A DNA stretch of 64,000 bases, taken from Brachyspira aalborgi. Lineage in GTDB: Bacteria; Spirochaetota; Brachyspiria; Brachyspirales; Brachyspiraceae. Made by a program: the position numbers and the translations under genes. The notes below the pieces were generated by a model that saw nothing but the letters and a program-made list of their open reading frames with translations, ran no database searches and was not told the origin of the DNA. Below, piece after piece: positions 8,072-16,659 of this stretch. Position 1 is the stretch's first letter. Each line of letters begins with the position of its first letter. The stretch is taken from NCBI RefSeq assembly GCF_008016455.1, contig NZ_SAXU01000001.1:1798001-1862000 (forward strand), read 5' to 3'.

Positions 8072-9688
8072 ATGAATTCTCAAAAAACTTTAATTTGTAT
8101 TTCCGCTATTCTTTTAATTTTATCGGTTTTCTTAACTATATTTAATAGAATATACGCTTTTAATAAAGCTGGGACTGATTTTGTAGATTTTATGACGCAT
8201 TTTTACGACATGAAACAATATTATAAAAATAATATAATTCCGACAACGGGCGCAAGATTTGAAATGGGACCAATGTTAAAAGAAGTCGCTCCGAGAGTTC
8301 CTGGCGGATTTTTCTATATTCATTATTTATTATGTTATAAATTGGCTAGCGAAAATATAGAAATTACAAGAGTTTTTAATTTTATAACTATGTTTATTCC
8401 CGCTTTAATATTTTTATTTTGGATTTATAAAAGATTTGGATTTTCAATTTTTAGCGTTTTGTCGGTTTTGATTTTATTTAATATTTATTTTGTTTATACG
8501 AATAATATTTTTTATAATCCGAATATAACCTTGTCTTTATCGTTTTTATTTTTAACTTTATTTGGCGAATACATATATTATGAAGAAAACCATTATTTAA
8601 ATATTCCCGCTATGATGTTTTTTCCATGTTTGGCTTTAATGGGACAAGCGCATTTTGCGGTTTATTACGGAATAGTTCCGACAGTTATCGCGTATTTGAT
8701 TTTAAGATATAAAATCACTTTGAAAAATATTAAATATATTTTAATTGGAATATTTTTATCGCTTTTAACTTATTTGCCTTATTTAATCGCCGAAATAAAA
8801 AACGGTTTTTTGAATACTAATAAAATGCTTAATTTTTCATCCACAAGCGATTTGCGAAAAGTTTTCCCTTTTCCTCAAGTTCATTCTTTGATTATGTTTC
8901 CGACAAATGAATTTTCAACAATGTATGCGGCGAATAATTTTAAAAAGATAATGGATTTTTATTTAAATGATAATCCATATTTTATATTTTGTTTAATTAT
9001 TTTAGTTTTATCGATAATTTTAATTTTTACAGCTTTTATATATTCTATTATAAAATTTTTTAAAAATAAAGAATTTAAAATTGATTATAACAATAAAGAT
9101 AAAAGTTTAATTTTGATAAGAGAATTATTTTTATTATTCTTGCTTTATTTTCCAATAACGATTTTAATAACTATTTTAGGCAGAGGAATTGCAGGACAAT
9201 TTAGATATCATTACGGAGCTTTCGCTTTATCTTTTATTCCAATGATTTATTTTCTTTATAATTTGAAAATTAATTTTAAGTTTAAATATTTAAATTATAT
9301 TTCTATTTTTTATATGTTAAGCGCGATTGCAATGACTTTTAATATAATGATATTCTATAAAAATTATCAAGAGCCTTATAAATGGAGCGATTATATAGAC
9401 ACTGTTAGAAATATCGCAAATGATTCAAACGGAGAAAAATTTATTATAAGAAACGGTTCTGCATATTTTAGTCAAATGGGTTTTTCTTATAACGATAAAT
9501 GGAACGAGGCTTCCGTTGAGATAAATAAAGATTCTACTACAAATTTTATTTATCATGGAGATTTTGACGAAACTAAAAATAATGTTAATATAATTTATTA
9601 TTTGTATAATTCTAAAAACATTACAAATATGAATTTAGAAATAATTTCAAGCAATGGAATTTATACGGTTTATAAAGAAATAAAATAA
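8072..9688 (+). CDS. polytopic membrane protein, probably a GT-C-type glycosyltransferase
   Basis: 538 residues with around ten to twelve predicted membrane helices and a C-terminal hydrophilic domain of about 120 residues. The first external loop contains acidic residues near the membrane (GTDFVDFMTHFYD), as is usual in GT-C transferases that use lipid-linked sugars. The layout fits a dolichyl/undecaprenyl-phosphate sugar transferase, but no family motif is decisive. The following gene on the opposite strand is a family-2 glycosyltransferase, consistent with surface-glycan work. The terminator of ferritin ends 16 bases before the start. Confidence 0.5.
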   Translation: MNSQKTLICISAILLILSVFLTIFNRIYAFNKAGTDFVDFMTHFYDMKQYYKNNIIPTTGARFEMGPMLKEVAPRVPGGFFYIHYLLCYKLASENIEITRVFNFITMFIPALIFLFWIYKRFGFSIFSVLSVLILFNIYFVYTNNIFYNPNITLSLSFLFLTLFGEYIYYEENHYLNIPAMMFFPCLALMGQAHFAVYYGIVPTVIAYLILRYKITLKNIKYILIGIFLSLLTYLPYLIAEIKNGFLNTNKMLNFSSTSDLRKVFPFPQVHSLIMFPTNEFSTMYAANNFKKIMDFYLNDNPYFIFCLIILVLSIILIFTAFIYSIIKFFKNKEFKIDYNNKDKSLILIRELFLLFLLYFPITILITILGRGIAGQFRYHYGAFALSFIPMIYFLYNLKINFKFKYLNYISIFYMLSAIAMTFNIMIFYKNYQEPYKWSDYIDTVRNIANDSNGEKFIIRNGSAYFSQMGFSYNDKWNEASVEINKDSTTNFIYHGDFDETKNNVNIIYYLYNSKNITNMNLEIISSNGIYTVYKEIK

Positions 9689-9711
9689 ATTTTCTTTTAA
9701 TAAAAAATTAA

Positions 9712-10551
9712 TTATTTATAAACGCTTTCTTTTTTCGATATATTAAATTTAGAAAGTATAAAAACGCAGCCTCTTAAAAATAATAAAAAATACATTGAAA
9801 ATGAAAGCAAAGGATGAGCGAATAATTTTTTCCATTTTCCTTTTTCGATAAACACGCCAAAATAACGATAATAAAGTCCAAATTGTTTTTTAGTAATTTC
9901 GTCAAATCCCCATTTTTTAAAATAATTGTCAAAATTGGAAGCGTAATAACTTTTCTTTATAATATATTTTTTGAGATTATGATTTTCATGATGAAATAAA
10001 TTCGATTTTATTATTGAAACTTCGCCAATATTTTTTATTCTTCTGTCTATATCCCAATCTTCGGCGGCAAAAAGCGAAATATCAAATCCGCCTATTTGTA
10101 AAAAACTCTCTCTTCTGAAAAATCTCGCTCCGTCAATTACTGTAGCGTTATAAAATGAGCGTTCAAAATTTCTAACTTTATTAAAAAATCCTTCTCCAAA
10201 AATTTTCTCGGGAACATAAACGGCTTTTATATTTTCGTTATTTTCAAATATTTCAACGCATTCGCTTATAACTGTTTCGGATAATGTCATGTCAACATCT
10301 AAAATTCCGACAATCTCACCAAAAGCCATTTCTACTCCGTAATTTCTTTGAGCCGAACGCTCGGGACCTTTTATAAAAGTTTTCACTCCAAAAGATTTTG
10401 CAATTTCTACCGTTTTGTCAGTTGAATGATTATCGACTAATATTATTTCTACTTTTCCGCCTTCTTTAATATAATTAGAGTTTACAACCGACTTTATACA
10501 ATCGGCTATAAACTCTTCGGCATTTTTTGTAGTTATTACGATACTTACCAT
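9712..10551 (-). CDS. family-2 glycosyltransferase
   Basis: 279 residues. The GT-A fold is clear: MVSIVITTKNAEEFI at the start, LVDNHSTDKTVEIAK (nucleotide-binding acidic turn), the DXD-type GILDVDMTLS and the EDWDIDRRI motif. A hydrophobic C-terminal stretch (about residues 240-262) may tether it to the membrane. The donor and acceptor sugars cannot be told. It lies 9 bases from the AhpD-like gene in the same direction, so the two are probably co-transcribed. Confidence 0.85.
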   Translation of the reverse strand: MVSIVITTKNAEEFIADCIKSVVNSNYIKEGGKVEIILVDNHSTDKTVEIAKSFGVKTFIKGPERSAQRNYGVEMAFGEIVGILDVDMTLSETVISECVEIFENNENIKAVYVPEKIFGEGFFNKVRNFERSFYNATVIDGARFFRRESFLQIGGFDISLFAAEDWDIDRRIKNIGEVSIIKSNLFHHENHNLKKYIIKKSYYASNFDNYFKKWGFDEITKKQFGLYYRYFGVFIEKGKWKKLFAHPLLSFSMYFLLFLRGCVFILSKFNISKKESVYK

Positions 10552-10560
10552 AAATTAAAT

Positions 10561-11118
10561 TTATTTATTTTTAGCTCGCCAAGTTTCTTTTTCAAATTCG
10601 TCCGCAATAGGAACTAAAGAATCGTCCAAATCTATTTTTAAAACGGCGTTAAAATTATTCGTTGCCATCATTTGAGCTGCAAATCCTACTATAGTTACAA
10701 TTTCCGAATCTGAAAAATGTTTTTTCAAATTATTAATCAATTCGTCAGAAACGGCGTTTGGGTCTTTAACCATTTGCATTCCAAGTTCGGATAATAATTT
10801 TTCTTTTTCGTCTAATTTAAGATTTTTCGGATTATCTCCGATAGCCTTTAAATCTCTTATAAAAAATAACGAGCATAACATACAACCGTTTGTTGTAGAA
10901 ACAGAATGCGCCAATATCATAGCCGCTCTTTTTCCAACGATTTCAACGAGTCTTCCAAAAGAAACATACCAACCCATAAAAGCGTCATAAGTAGCGTAAT
11001 CGTTCAAAAGCGCTTTTTTCATGTTTGTTATGCTTCCGCTTTTCTTTATTTGTTCGTCAAAGGCTTCTTTTACTTTTCCTTGAGCTTCTTCATATTCTAC
11101 ATATTTTACTCTTGCCAT
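10561..11118 (-). CDS. carboxymuconolactone-decarboxylase/AhpD-like protein
   Basis: 185 residues in the CMD/AhpD fold. The redox pair is in TTNGCMLCSLFF (C-x-x-C), preceded by the AHS helix. In AhpD the C-x-x-C is followed three residues on by a proton-relay histidine; here that position is phenylalanine, and the glutamate upstream is also not obvious, so peroxidase-reductase activity may differ. The start has an AAGGAG ribosome site. It is probably a cytoplasmic thiol protein co-transcribed with the glycosyltransferase. Confidence 0.75.
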   Translation of the reverse strand: MARVKYVEYEEAQGKVKEAFDEQIKKSGSITNMKKALLNDYATYDAFMGWYVSFGRLVEIVGKRAAMILAHSVSTTNGCMLCSLFFIRDLKAIGDNPKNLKLDEKEKLLSELGMQMVKDPNAVSDELINNLKKHFSDSEIVTIVGFAAQMMATNNFNAVLKIDLDDSLVPIADEFEKETWRAKNK

Positions 11119-11359
11119 AAAAACTCCTTTATTTAATTTTATTTTTAATGATTAATAATAATTCACATTTGCAAATATATCAAGCGTTTTTTATGTTTAA
11201 TAATAAATGTTATATAGTTTATTATTAAAAACAAATAATAGAAATTTCAGAATTAAAAAATCTTGAAATTATTAATAAATATTTATATAATTATTCGGGT
11301 TTGACATTATTATTTATAGAAATTTAAAGATATAAAAAATTATAGAGTCGGGGGAATAA

Positions 11360-12643
11360 ATGGCTTCTGTTATCGTGGTCGGAACTCAATGGGGAGACGA
11401 AGGCAAAGGAAAAATTGTAGATTATCTTGCCGAAAAATGTCAGTATGTAGTTCGTTCTCAAGGCGGGAGCAACGCTGGACATACCGTTGTCGTTAATCAA
11501 AATAAATATAAATTGAGACTTCTTCCTTCTGGCATATTATACGAAGATAAAATTTGCATTCTTGGAAACGGAGTCGTTATAGAGCCTAAAATATTTTTGA
11601 AAGAAGTTGACGAGCTTAAAAACAAAGGAATAAAAATATCGAATTTAAAAATATCAAACCGCGCTCATATAATTTTGCCTTATCATAAAGTCCTTGACGA
11701 ACTTCAAGAGAAAGATTTGGGAGAAAATAAAATAGGCACTACAAAAAACGGAATCGGACCATGCTACATGGATAAAGCTATGCGAATAGGAATAAGAATT
11801 TGCGATTTAATTAACAAAGAATTATTTTCTAAAAAATTAAAATTCAATTTGGAATTAAAAAATAAACTTCTCAAAAAACTTTATAATCATAACGGTTTTG
11901 ATTTTGAAGAAATATTAAAAGAATATTTAGAATACGGAGAAAGATTAAAGCCTTATATAGCCGACACTACTACAATATTAAATAAAGCGATAAAAGAAAA
12001 AAATAATATTCTTTTTGAAGGCGCTCAAGCGACTATGCTCGATTTAGAACATGGCACTTATCCTTTTGTAACTTCCTCTATTCCGTCTTCAGGAGGAGCA
12101 TGCGTTGGAAGCGGAGTTGGACCAAGAAATATAGACAATGTTATAGGCGTTGTAAAAGCGTATTCCACAAGAGTCGGAGAGGGACCTTTTCCTTCGGAAC
12201 TTTTTGACGAAATAGGAAATCATATAAGAGATAGAGGAAACGAATACGGAACGGTTACGGGAAGAGCGAGAAGATGCGGTTGGCTTGATGCATGCGTTAT
12301 AAAATATGCATCGTATATTAACGGACTCGATTCTTTGGCTATCACAAGATTAGATATATTGGACGATTTGGATAAATTAAAATTATGCGTAGCTTATAAA
12401 TATAACGGAGAAATAATAGAAGATTATCCTGCAGATTTGGATATTCTTTCAAAAGTTGAAGCAGTTTACGAAGAGTTTGAAGGTTGGAAAACTGATACAA
12501 GAAATATAAGAGATTATAATAAACTTCCCGAAAATGCAAAAATATATTTGAATAGATTAAGCGAAATAACGGAAACAGAAATATCTATAATATCGGTTGG
12601 CGCTAGACGAGACGAAACTATAATTTGTAAGAAAATATTTTAA
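11360..12643 (+). CDS. purA: adenylosuccinate synthetase
   Basis: 427 residues. The start motif GTQWGDEGKGKIVDYLAEK binds GTP and IMP; NAGHTVV, GTTKNGIGPCYMDKAMRIG and TVTGRARRCGWLD follow in the usual order, and the end holds SVGARRDETI. It makes adenylosuccinate from IMP and aspartate, the first step from IMP to AMP. A GGGGG ribosome site lies a few bases before the ATG. aroF follows 33 bases later on the same strand. Confidence 0.97.
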   Translation: MASVIVVGTQWGDEGKGKIVDYLAEKCQYVVRSQGGSNAGHTVVVNQNKYKLRLLPSGILYEDKICILGNGVVIEPKIFLKEVDELKNKGIKISNLKISNRAHIILPYHKVLDELQEKDLGENKIGTTKNGIGPCYMDKAMRIGIRICDLINKELFSKKLKFNLELKNKLLKKLYNHNGFDFEEILKEYLEYGERLKPYIADTTTILNKAIKEKNNILFEGAQATMLDLEHGTYPFVTSSIPSSGGACVGSGVGPRNIDNVIGVVKAYSTRVGEGPFPSELFDEIGNHIRDRGNEYGTVTGRARRCGWLDACVIKYASYINGLDSLAITRLDILDDLDKLKLCVAYKYNGEIIEDYPADLDILSKVEAVYEEFEGWKTDTRNIRDYNKLPENAKIYLNRLSEITETEISIISVGARRDETIICKKIF

Positions 12644-12676
12644 TAAATTTAATTATAAAATTTTAAGGAGATAATT

Positions 12677-13720
12677 ATGATAGTAGTAATGAAACCAAAC
12701 GCAAAAGAGGAATATATAAACAATATTACCGAAAGATTAATTAACGCAGGACTTGGAACAAATAAAATTGTCGGAGTAGATTGCACGGTTATCGGCATAG
12801 TCGGAGATACTTCAAAAGTAGACAGAGAATTAATATCTACTTTGCCAGGAGTTGCGAGAGTTTTAAAAGTTCAAGAGCCATTTAAAAGAGCAAATAGAGC
12901 CTTCAAAAAAGAAGACACTATTGTCAATGTTTCGGGAGTTAAAATCGGAGAAAATAAACCCGTTATTATCGCAGGACCTTGTTCCGTTGAAAGCGAAGAG
13001 CAAGTTATTAATATCGCTAAAAGCGTTAAATCTGCTGGAGCTTCTATTTTAAGAGGAGGAGCTTTCAAGCCTAGAACTTCCCCTTACGCTTTTCAAGGCT
13101 TGGCTTTGGACGGACTTAAAATTTTAAAGCTTGCTAAAGAAGAAGTTGGAATTCCAATCGTAAGCGAAATCGTTTCAATTAGGCATTTGGAAGAATTTGA
13201 TAATACTGTAGATATGATTCAAATTGGAGCAAGAAATATGCAAAACTTTGAGTTATTAAAAGAAGTTGGAAAATTGAAAAAACCGATTTTATTAAAAAGA
13301 GGGCTTGCAAATACTATGGAAGAATGGTTAATGAGCGCCGAATATATTTTAGATAAAGGCAATAGCGATGTCGTTTTATGCGAGCGAGGAATAAGGACAT
13401 TTGAAAATTATACGCGTAATACTTTTGATGTTAGCGCAATTCCAATGATAAAGCGAGTAAGTCATTTGCCTGTGATAGGCGACCCTTCGCATGCGAGCGG
13501 AAAATCTTGGATGGCGCTTCCATTAACATTAGCCGCGTTATCTGCTGGAGCTGACGGAATGATAATAGAAGTTCATAACGACCCTGAGCATGCATTATGC
13601 GATGGAGCGCAATCTATAAAACCTGAAGTATTTGCAGATATAATGGAGGCTGTTAATATGATATCGGAAACTGTATTAAAGATAAAAGCTAAACATAATG
13701 GAAGAGTTTATACTAAATAA
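12677..13720 (+). CDS. aroF: 3-deoxy-7-phosphoheptulonate synthase (type I-beta, DAHP synthase)
   Basis: 347 residues. About 75 N-terminal residues form a ferredoxin-like regulatory domain as in the Thermotoga enzyme; the (beta/alpha)8 core holds IIAGPCSVES, LRGGAFKPRTSPYAFQG, ILLKRGLA and VIGDPSHASGK. It condenses phosphoenolpyruvate with erythrose 4-phosphate at the head of the shikimate pathway, so it works with aroK and pheA at 52-54 kb. AAGGAG stands seven bases before the ATG. It is probably transcribed with purA. Confidence 0.95.
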   Translation: MIVVMKPNAKEEYINNITERLINAGLGTNKIVGVDCTVIGIVGDTSKVDRELISTLPGVARVLKVQEPFKRANRAFKKEDTIVNVSGVKIGENKPVIIAGPCSVESEEQVINIAKSVKSAGASILRGGAFKPRTSPYAFQGLALDGLKILKLAKEEVGIPIVSEIVSIRHLEEFDNTVDMIQIGARNMQNFELLKEVGKLKKPILLKRGLANTMEEWLMSAEYILDKGNSDVVLCERGIRTFENYTRNTFDVSAIPMIKRVSHLPVIGDPSHASGKSWMALPLTLAALSAGADGMIIEVHNDPEHALCDGAQSIKPEVFADIMEAVNMISETVLKIKAKHNGRVYTK

Positions 13721-13752
13721 AATTTTTACAGGTTTATTGAAACTTTAATTTG

Positions 13753-13851
13753 TAATAACTACAGAGAATATTTTAATAAATAATGGCGAATAGATTTTTT
13801 AAATTTATTTTTGCTATTTTCACTATTCTTCGTTTATTCTCTATAATTATT
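13753..13851. repeat. 99-base imperfect palindrome downstream of aroF
   Basis: The outer arms TAATAACTACAGAGAATA and its counterpart ending in TTCTCTATAATTATTA are 14 of 16 complementary, and an inner pair (AATAAATAATGGCGAATAG with CTATTCTTCGTTTATT) is also partly complementary. The element sits between convergent genes. It may be a decayed miniature transposable element or a large attenuator-like hairpin; there is no open reading frame in it. Confidence 0.45.
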
Positions 13852-13894
13852 ACTTTTAAAAATATTTTATATAATATTTAATAATAAAAAGAAA

Positions 13895-13927
13895 ATAAAA
13901 AAGCTTGACTTAATTAAAGCCAAGCTT
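13895..13927 (-). terminator. terminator of the alpha-glucan phosphorylase gene
   Basis: On the minus strand AAGCTTGGCTT pairs with AAGTCAAGCTT (one G-U) and a T-run follows. It is 24 bases past the stop codon. The plus side also has a T-run, so it may work for aroF too. Confidence 0.85.
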
Positions 13928-13950
13928 AATTTTTTAGTATTGTTATGTTT

Positions 13951-16512
13951 TTAGCTCCAAATTATCATCTTCATGTCGAATTTATAACCCAAATCTTTAT
14001 GATAAGGATACATTCTTATCGCATATCCGCTTTGTCCTGTATTAACGCATTCTAAAGAACCTATAAAAGAATGTCTGCCGTTTCCTAAATCGGAAGAATG
14101 CTTCATTTCCACTATTGTAGGTTCTGTAATCTCGTCTTTCATACTCAATTTTCCATGATATAATTCTACTCTAACGGAATCGGGAGCGATATTTCCTAAA
14201 TTAACTATTGTTTTTACTTCAAATTTACTTCCGACTTGCAAATTCCTTGAAGGCATTTCAGACATAGTATTTTCAAAAGAAACTTTAGACCATTTTGAAT
14301 ATATATTATCTTTCCAAGATTTTAATTCTTTTGACTTTTTAAAATCATCGCTTGTCATATTGATATATCTTCTGCTTGCATTAGTATAGAATTTATTGAA
14401 ATAATCGGCAACCATTCTATTTGTTGAAAATTGAGGACATACGGTTTGCATGCTCCACTTCATAGCCGTAACCCATTGTCTCGGAATATCGTCTCTTCCT
14501 CTTTCATAATATAAAGGAATAATCTCATTTTCCAAAACATTGTATAAAGCGTTACTTTCAACTTCGTCTTGATATTCTAAATCCGTATATTCTTCTCTGT
14601 TTCCTATAGCCCAACCGTTTTGTCCGTCATAAGCTTCATCCCACCAACCGTCTAATATGCTAAAGTTTAATCCTCCATTAGGCGGAACTTTCATACCGCT
14701 TGTGCCGCTCGCTTCTAAAGGTCTTCTTGGATTATTAAGCCAAACATCGACTCCTTGAACCATATACCTTGCAACATTTATATCGTAATCTTCTAAAAAT
14801 ACTATATGGTCTCTAAACTCTTCTCTTCTGCATATTTCGGCTATATTTTTTATTAACTCTTTACCGCCATTATCATGAGGATGCGCTTTTCCCGCGAATA
14901 TAATTTGAACTGGACGATGAGGATTGCTTATAATTTTTTTAAGTCTCTCAATATCTCTAAATAATAAAGTTCCTCTCTTATAAGTCGCAAATCTTCTTGC
15001 AAATCCTATAGTCAAAGCTTCGGGAGTTAAAATCTGTTCTGCATGATTTATTTCATTTTTTGTAAATCCTCTATTAATTATTTGAGCTTTTAATCTTTCT
15101 CTACAAAAATCTATTAATCTTTCTTTTCTTCTTTCATGAGTTCTCCAAAGTTCAGCGTCAGGAATTTTTTGAACTCTTTCCCAAATTCCATATTCCAAAG
15201 GTTTTGTTCTCCATCGCGGTCCTAAATATCTATCCAAAAGATTTTGCATATCAAATGAAATCCAACTTAAAGTATGAATTCCGTTAGTTATTGAATCTAT
15301 TGGAAGCTCTTTTGCAGGAACTCCTTTCCAAATATCTTTCCACATATCTCGAGATACATGTCCATGAAGTTCGCTTACTCCGTTATTTTCAGCGGATAAA
15401 TTCAAAGCCAAAACCGTCATACAAAAATCTTCTTTTTGATTATTTGGGTCTATCTTTCCTAATTTAAGAAATTCTTCCATAGACATATCTATTTGTTTTA
15501 TATAATCTACAAAATATTTTTGCATCATTTCGATAGGAAATACATCGTTTCCAGCGGGAACGGGAGTATGAGTCGTAAATACATTTGAGCTAAAAACAAC
15601 TTCTCTTGCAGTTTTTCTATCTAATTTATCGTCTATCATTAATTGTCTTATTCTTTCTAAAGATAAAAAAGCGCTATGTCCTTCGTTCATATGGTAAATT
15701 GTGGGTTTTATTCCTAATTTTTTTAACGCTTTAATTCCTCCAATTCCAAGCAATATTTCCTGCTGTATTCTTGTTTCAAGATTTCCGCCGTAAAGTTGAG
15801 CCGTAATATCTCTATCTTCAACGCTATTTTCTTCTATATTTGCATCCAAATAATAAAGTTGTATTCTTCCAACATTTGCTTTCCATATTTGAGCGTAAAC
15901 TTTTCTTCCTGGCAAATCTACATCAACTTTCATAGTTTCGCCGTTTGAATCTAAAACTTTTTCCAAAGCTAAATTAAAAAAGTCGTTTTCAATATCGTAT
16001 TCTTGTTGCCAACCATCCGCATTTAAATATTGCCTAAAATATCCTTTTCTATATAAAAGCCCAACGGCAATGAAAGGCAAACCTAAATCGCTTGCAGATT
16101 TCAAATGGTCGCCAGATAATATTCCAAGTCCGCCAGAATAATTAGGCAAAGATTCATGAAGTCCGTATTCAAAAGAGAAATAAGCTATTTTTTCATTTTC
16201 CGTTTTTTGAGAATCGTCTAAACTTGCATACCAAGTTTCCTGATTCATATAAGTTTTAAACTCATCGTAAACCTCCGCTAAATTCATCATAGCCGCATCA
16301 TCATGAAGCATATTGTAAAAACATTCCTGTGAAGATTCCCCTAAAATTCTTATCGGGTTATGGTCCTTTTCGTCATAGTTATCAATGTCTATGGTTCTTA
16401 ATAAATTTACAGCTTTTTGATTCCAGCACCACCAAAAGTTTTTAGTTATCTCTAATAAAGGTTCTAATTCTTTAGGAAGAGATGGAGAAACCATATATTT
16501 ATTTATTTTCAT
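13951..16512 (-). CDS. glgP: alpha-glucan phosphorylase (DUF3417-containing type)
   Basis: 853 residues from the ATG at 16512, chosen because AAGGCGG lies eight bases before it; a GTG three codons upstream overlaps that site. The N-terminal 90 residues are the DUF3417 cap (LEITKNFWWCWNQ), and the phosphorylase body holds NYSGGLGILSGDHLKSASDL, MNEGHSAFLSLER, TTHTPVPAGNDVF and the pyridoxal-phosphate lysine in EASGTSGMKVPPNGG. It releases glucose 1-phosphate from glycogen or maltodextrin in the cytoplasm. The GH57/DUF3536 gene at the left edge belongs to the same metabolism. Monocistronic, with a terminator after it. Confidence 0.95.
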   Translation of the reverse strand: MKINKYMVSPSLPKELEPLLEITKNFWWCWNQKAVNLLRTIDIDNYDEKDHNPIRILGESSQECFYNMLHDDAAMMNLAEVYDEFKTYMNQETWYASLDDSQKTENEKIAYFSFEYGLHESLPNYSGGLGILSGDHLKSASDLGLPFIAVGLLYRKGYFRQYLNADGWQQEYDIENDFFNLALEKVLDSNGETMKVDVDLPGRKVYAQIWKANVGRIQLYYLDANIEENSVEDRDITAQLYGGNLETRIQQEILLGIGGIKALKKLGIKPTIYHMNEGHSAFLSLERIRQLMIDDKLDRKTAREVVFSSNVFTTHTPVPAGNDVFPIEMMQKYFVDYIKQIDMSMEEFLKLGKIDPNNQKEDFCMTVLALNLSAENNGVSELHGHVSRDMWKDIWKGVPAKELPIDSITNGIHTLSWISFDMQNLLDRYLGPRWRTKPLEYGIWERVQKIPDAELWRTHERRKERLIDFCRERLKAQIINRGFTKNEINHAEQILTPEALTIGFARRFATYKRGTLLFRDIERLKKIISNPHRPVQIIFAGKAHPHDNGGKELIKNIAEICRREEFRDHIVFLEDYDINVARYMVQGVDVWLNNPRRPLEASGTSGMKVPPNGGLNFSILDGWWDEAYDGQNGWAIGNREEYTDLEYQDEVESNALYNVLENEIIPLYYERGRDDIPRQWVTAMKWSMQTVCPQFSTNRMVADYFNKFYTNASRRYINMTSDDFKKSKELKSWKDNIYSKWSKVSFENTMSEMPSRNLQVGSKFEVKTIVNLGNIAPDSVRVELYHGKLSMKDEITEPTIVEMKHSSDLGNGRHSFIGSLECVNTGQSGYAIRMYPYHKDLGYKFDMKMIIWS

Positions 16513-16659
16513 AAATTGCACCGCCTTAAAATTTATTTTGTATTTTTAATAATTATTTAATCGATTATATAATATATTGCATATAAAATCAATGAATTTT
16601 TTATAAATATCGGATAAATTTTAAAATATAATATTAAAAATAAACGATATACAAATAAT

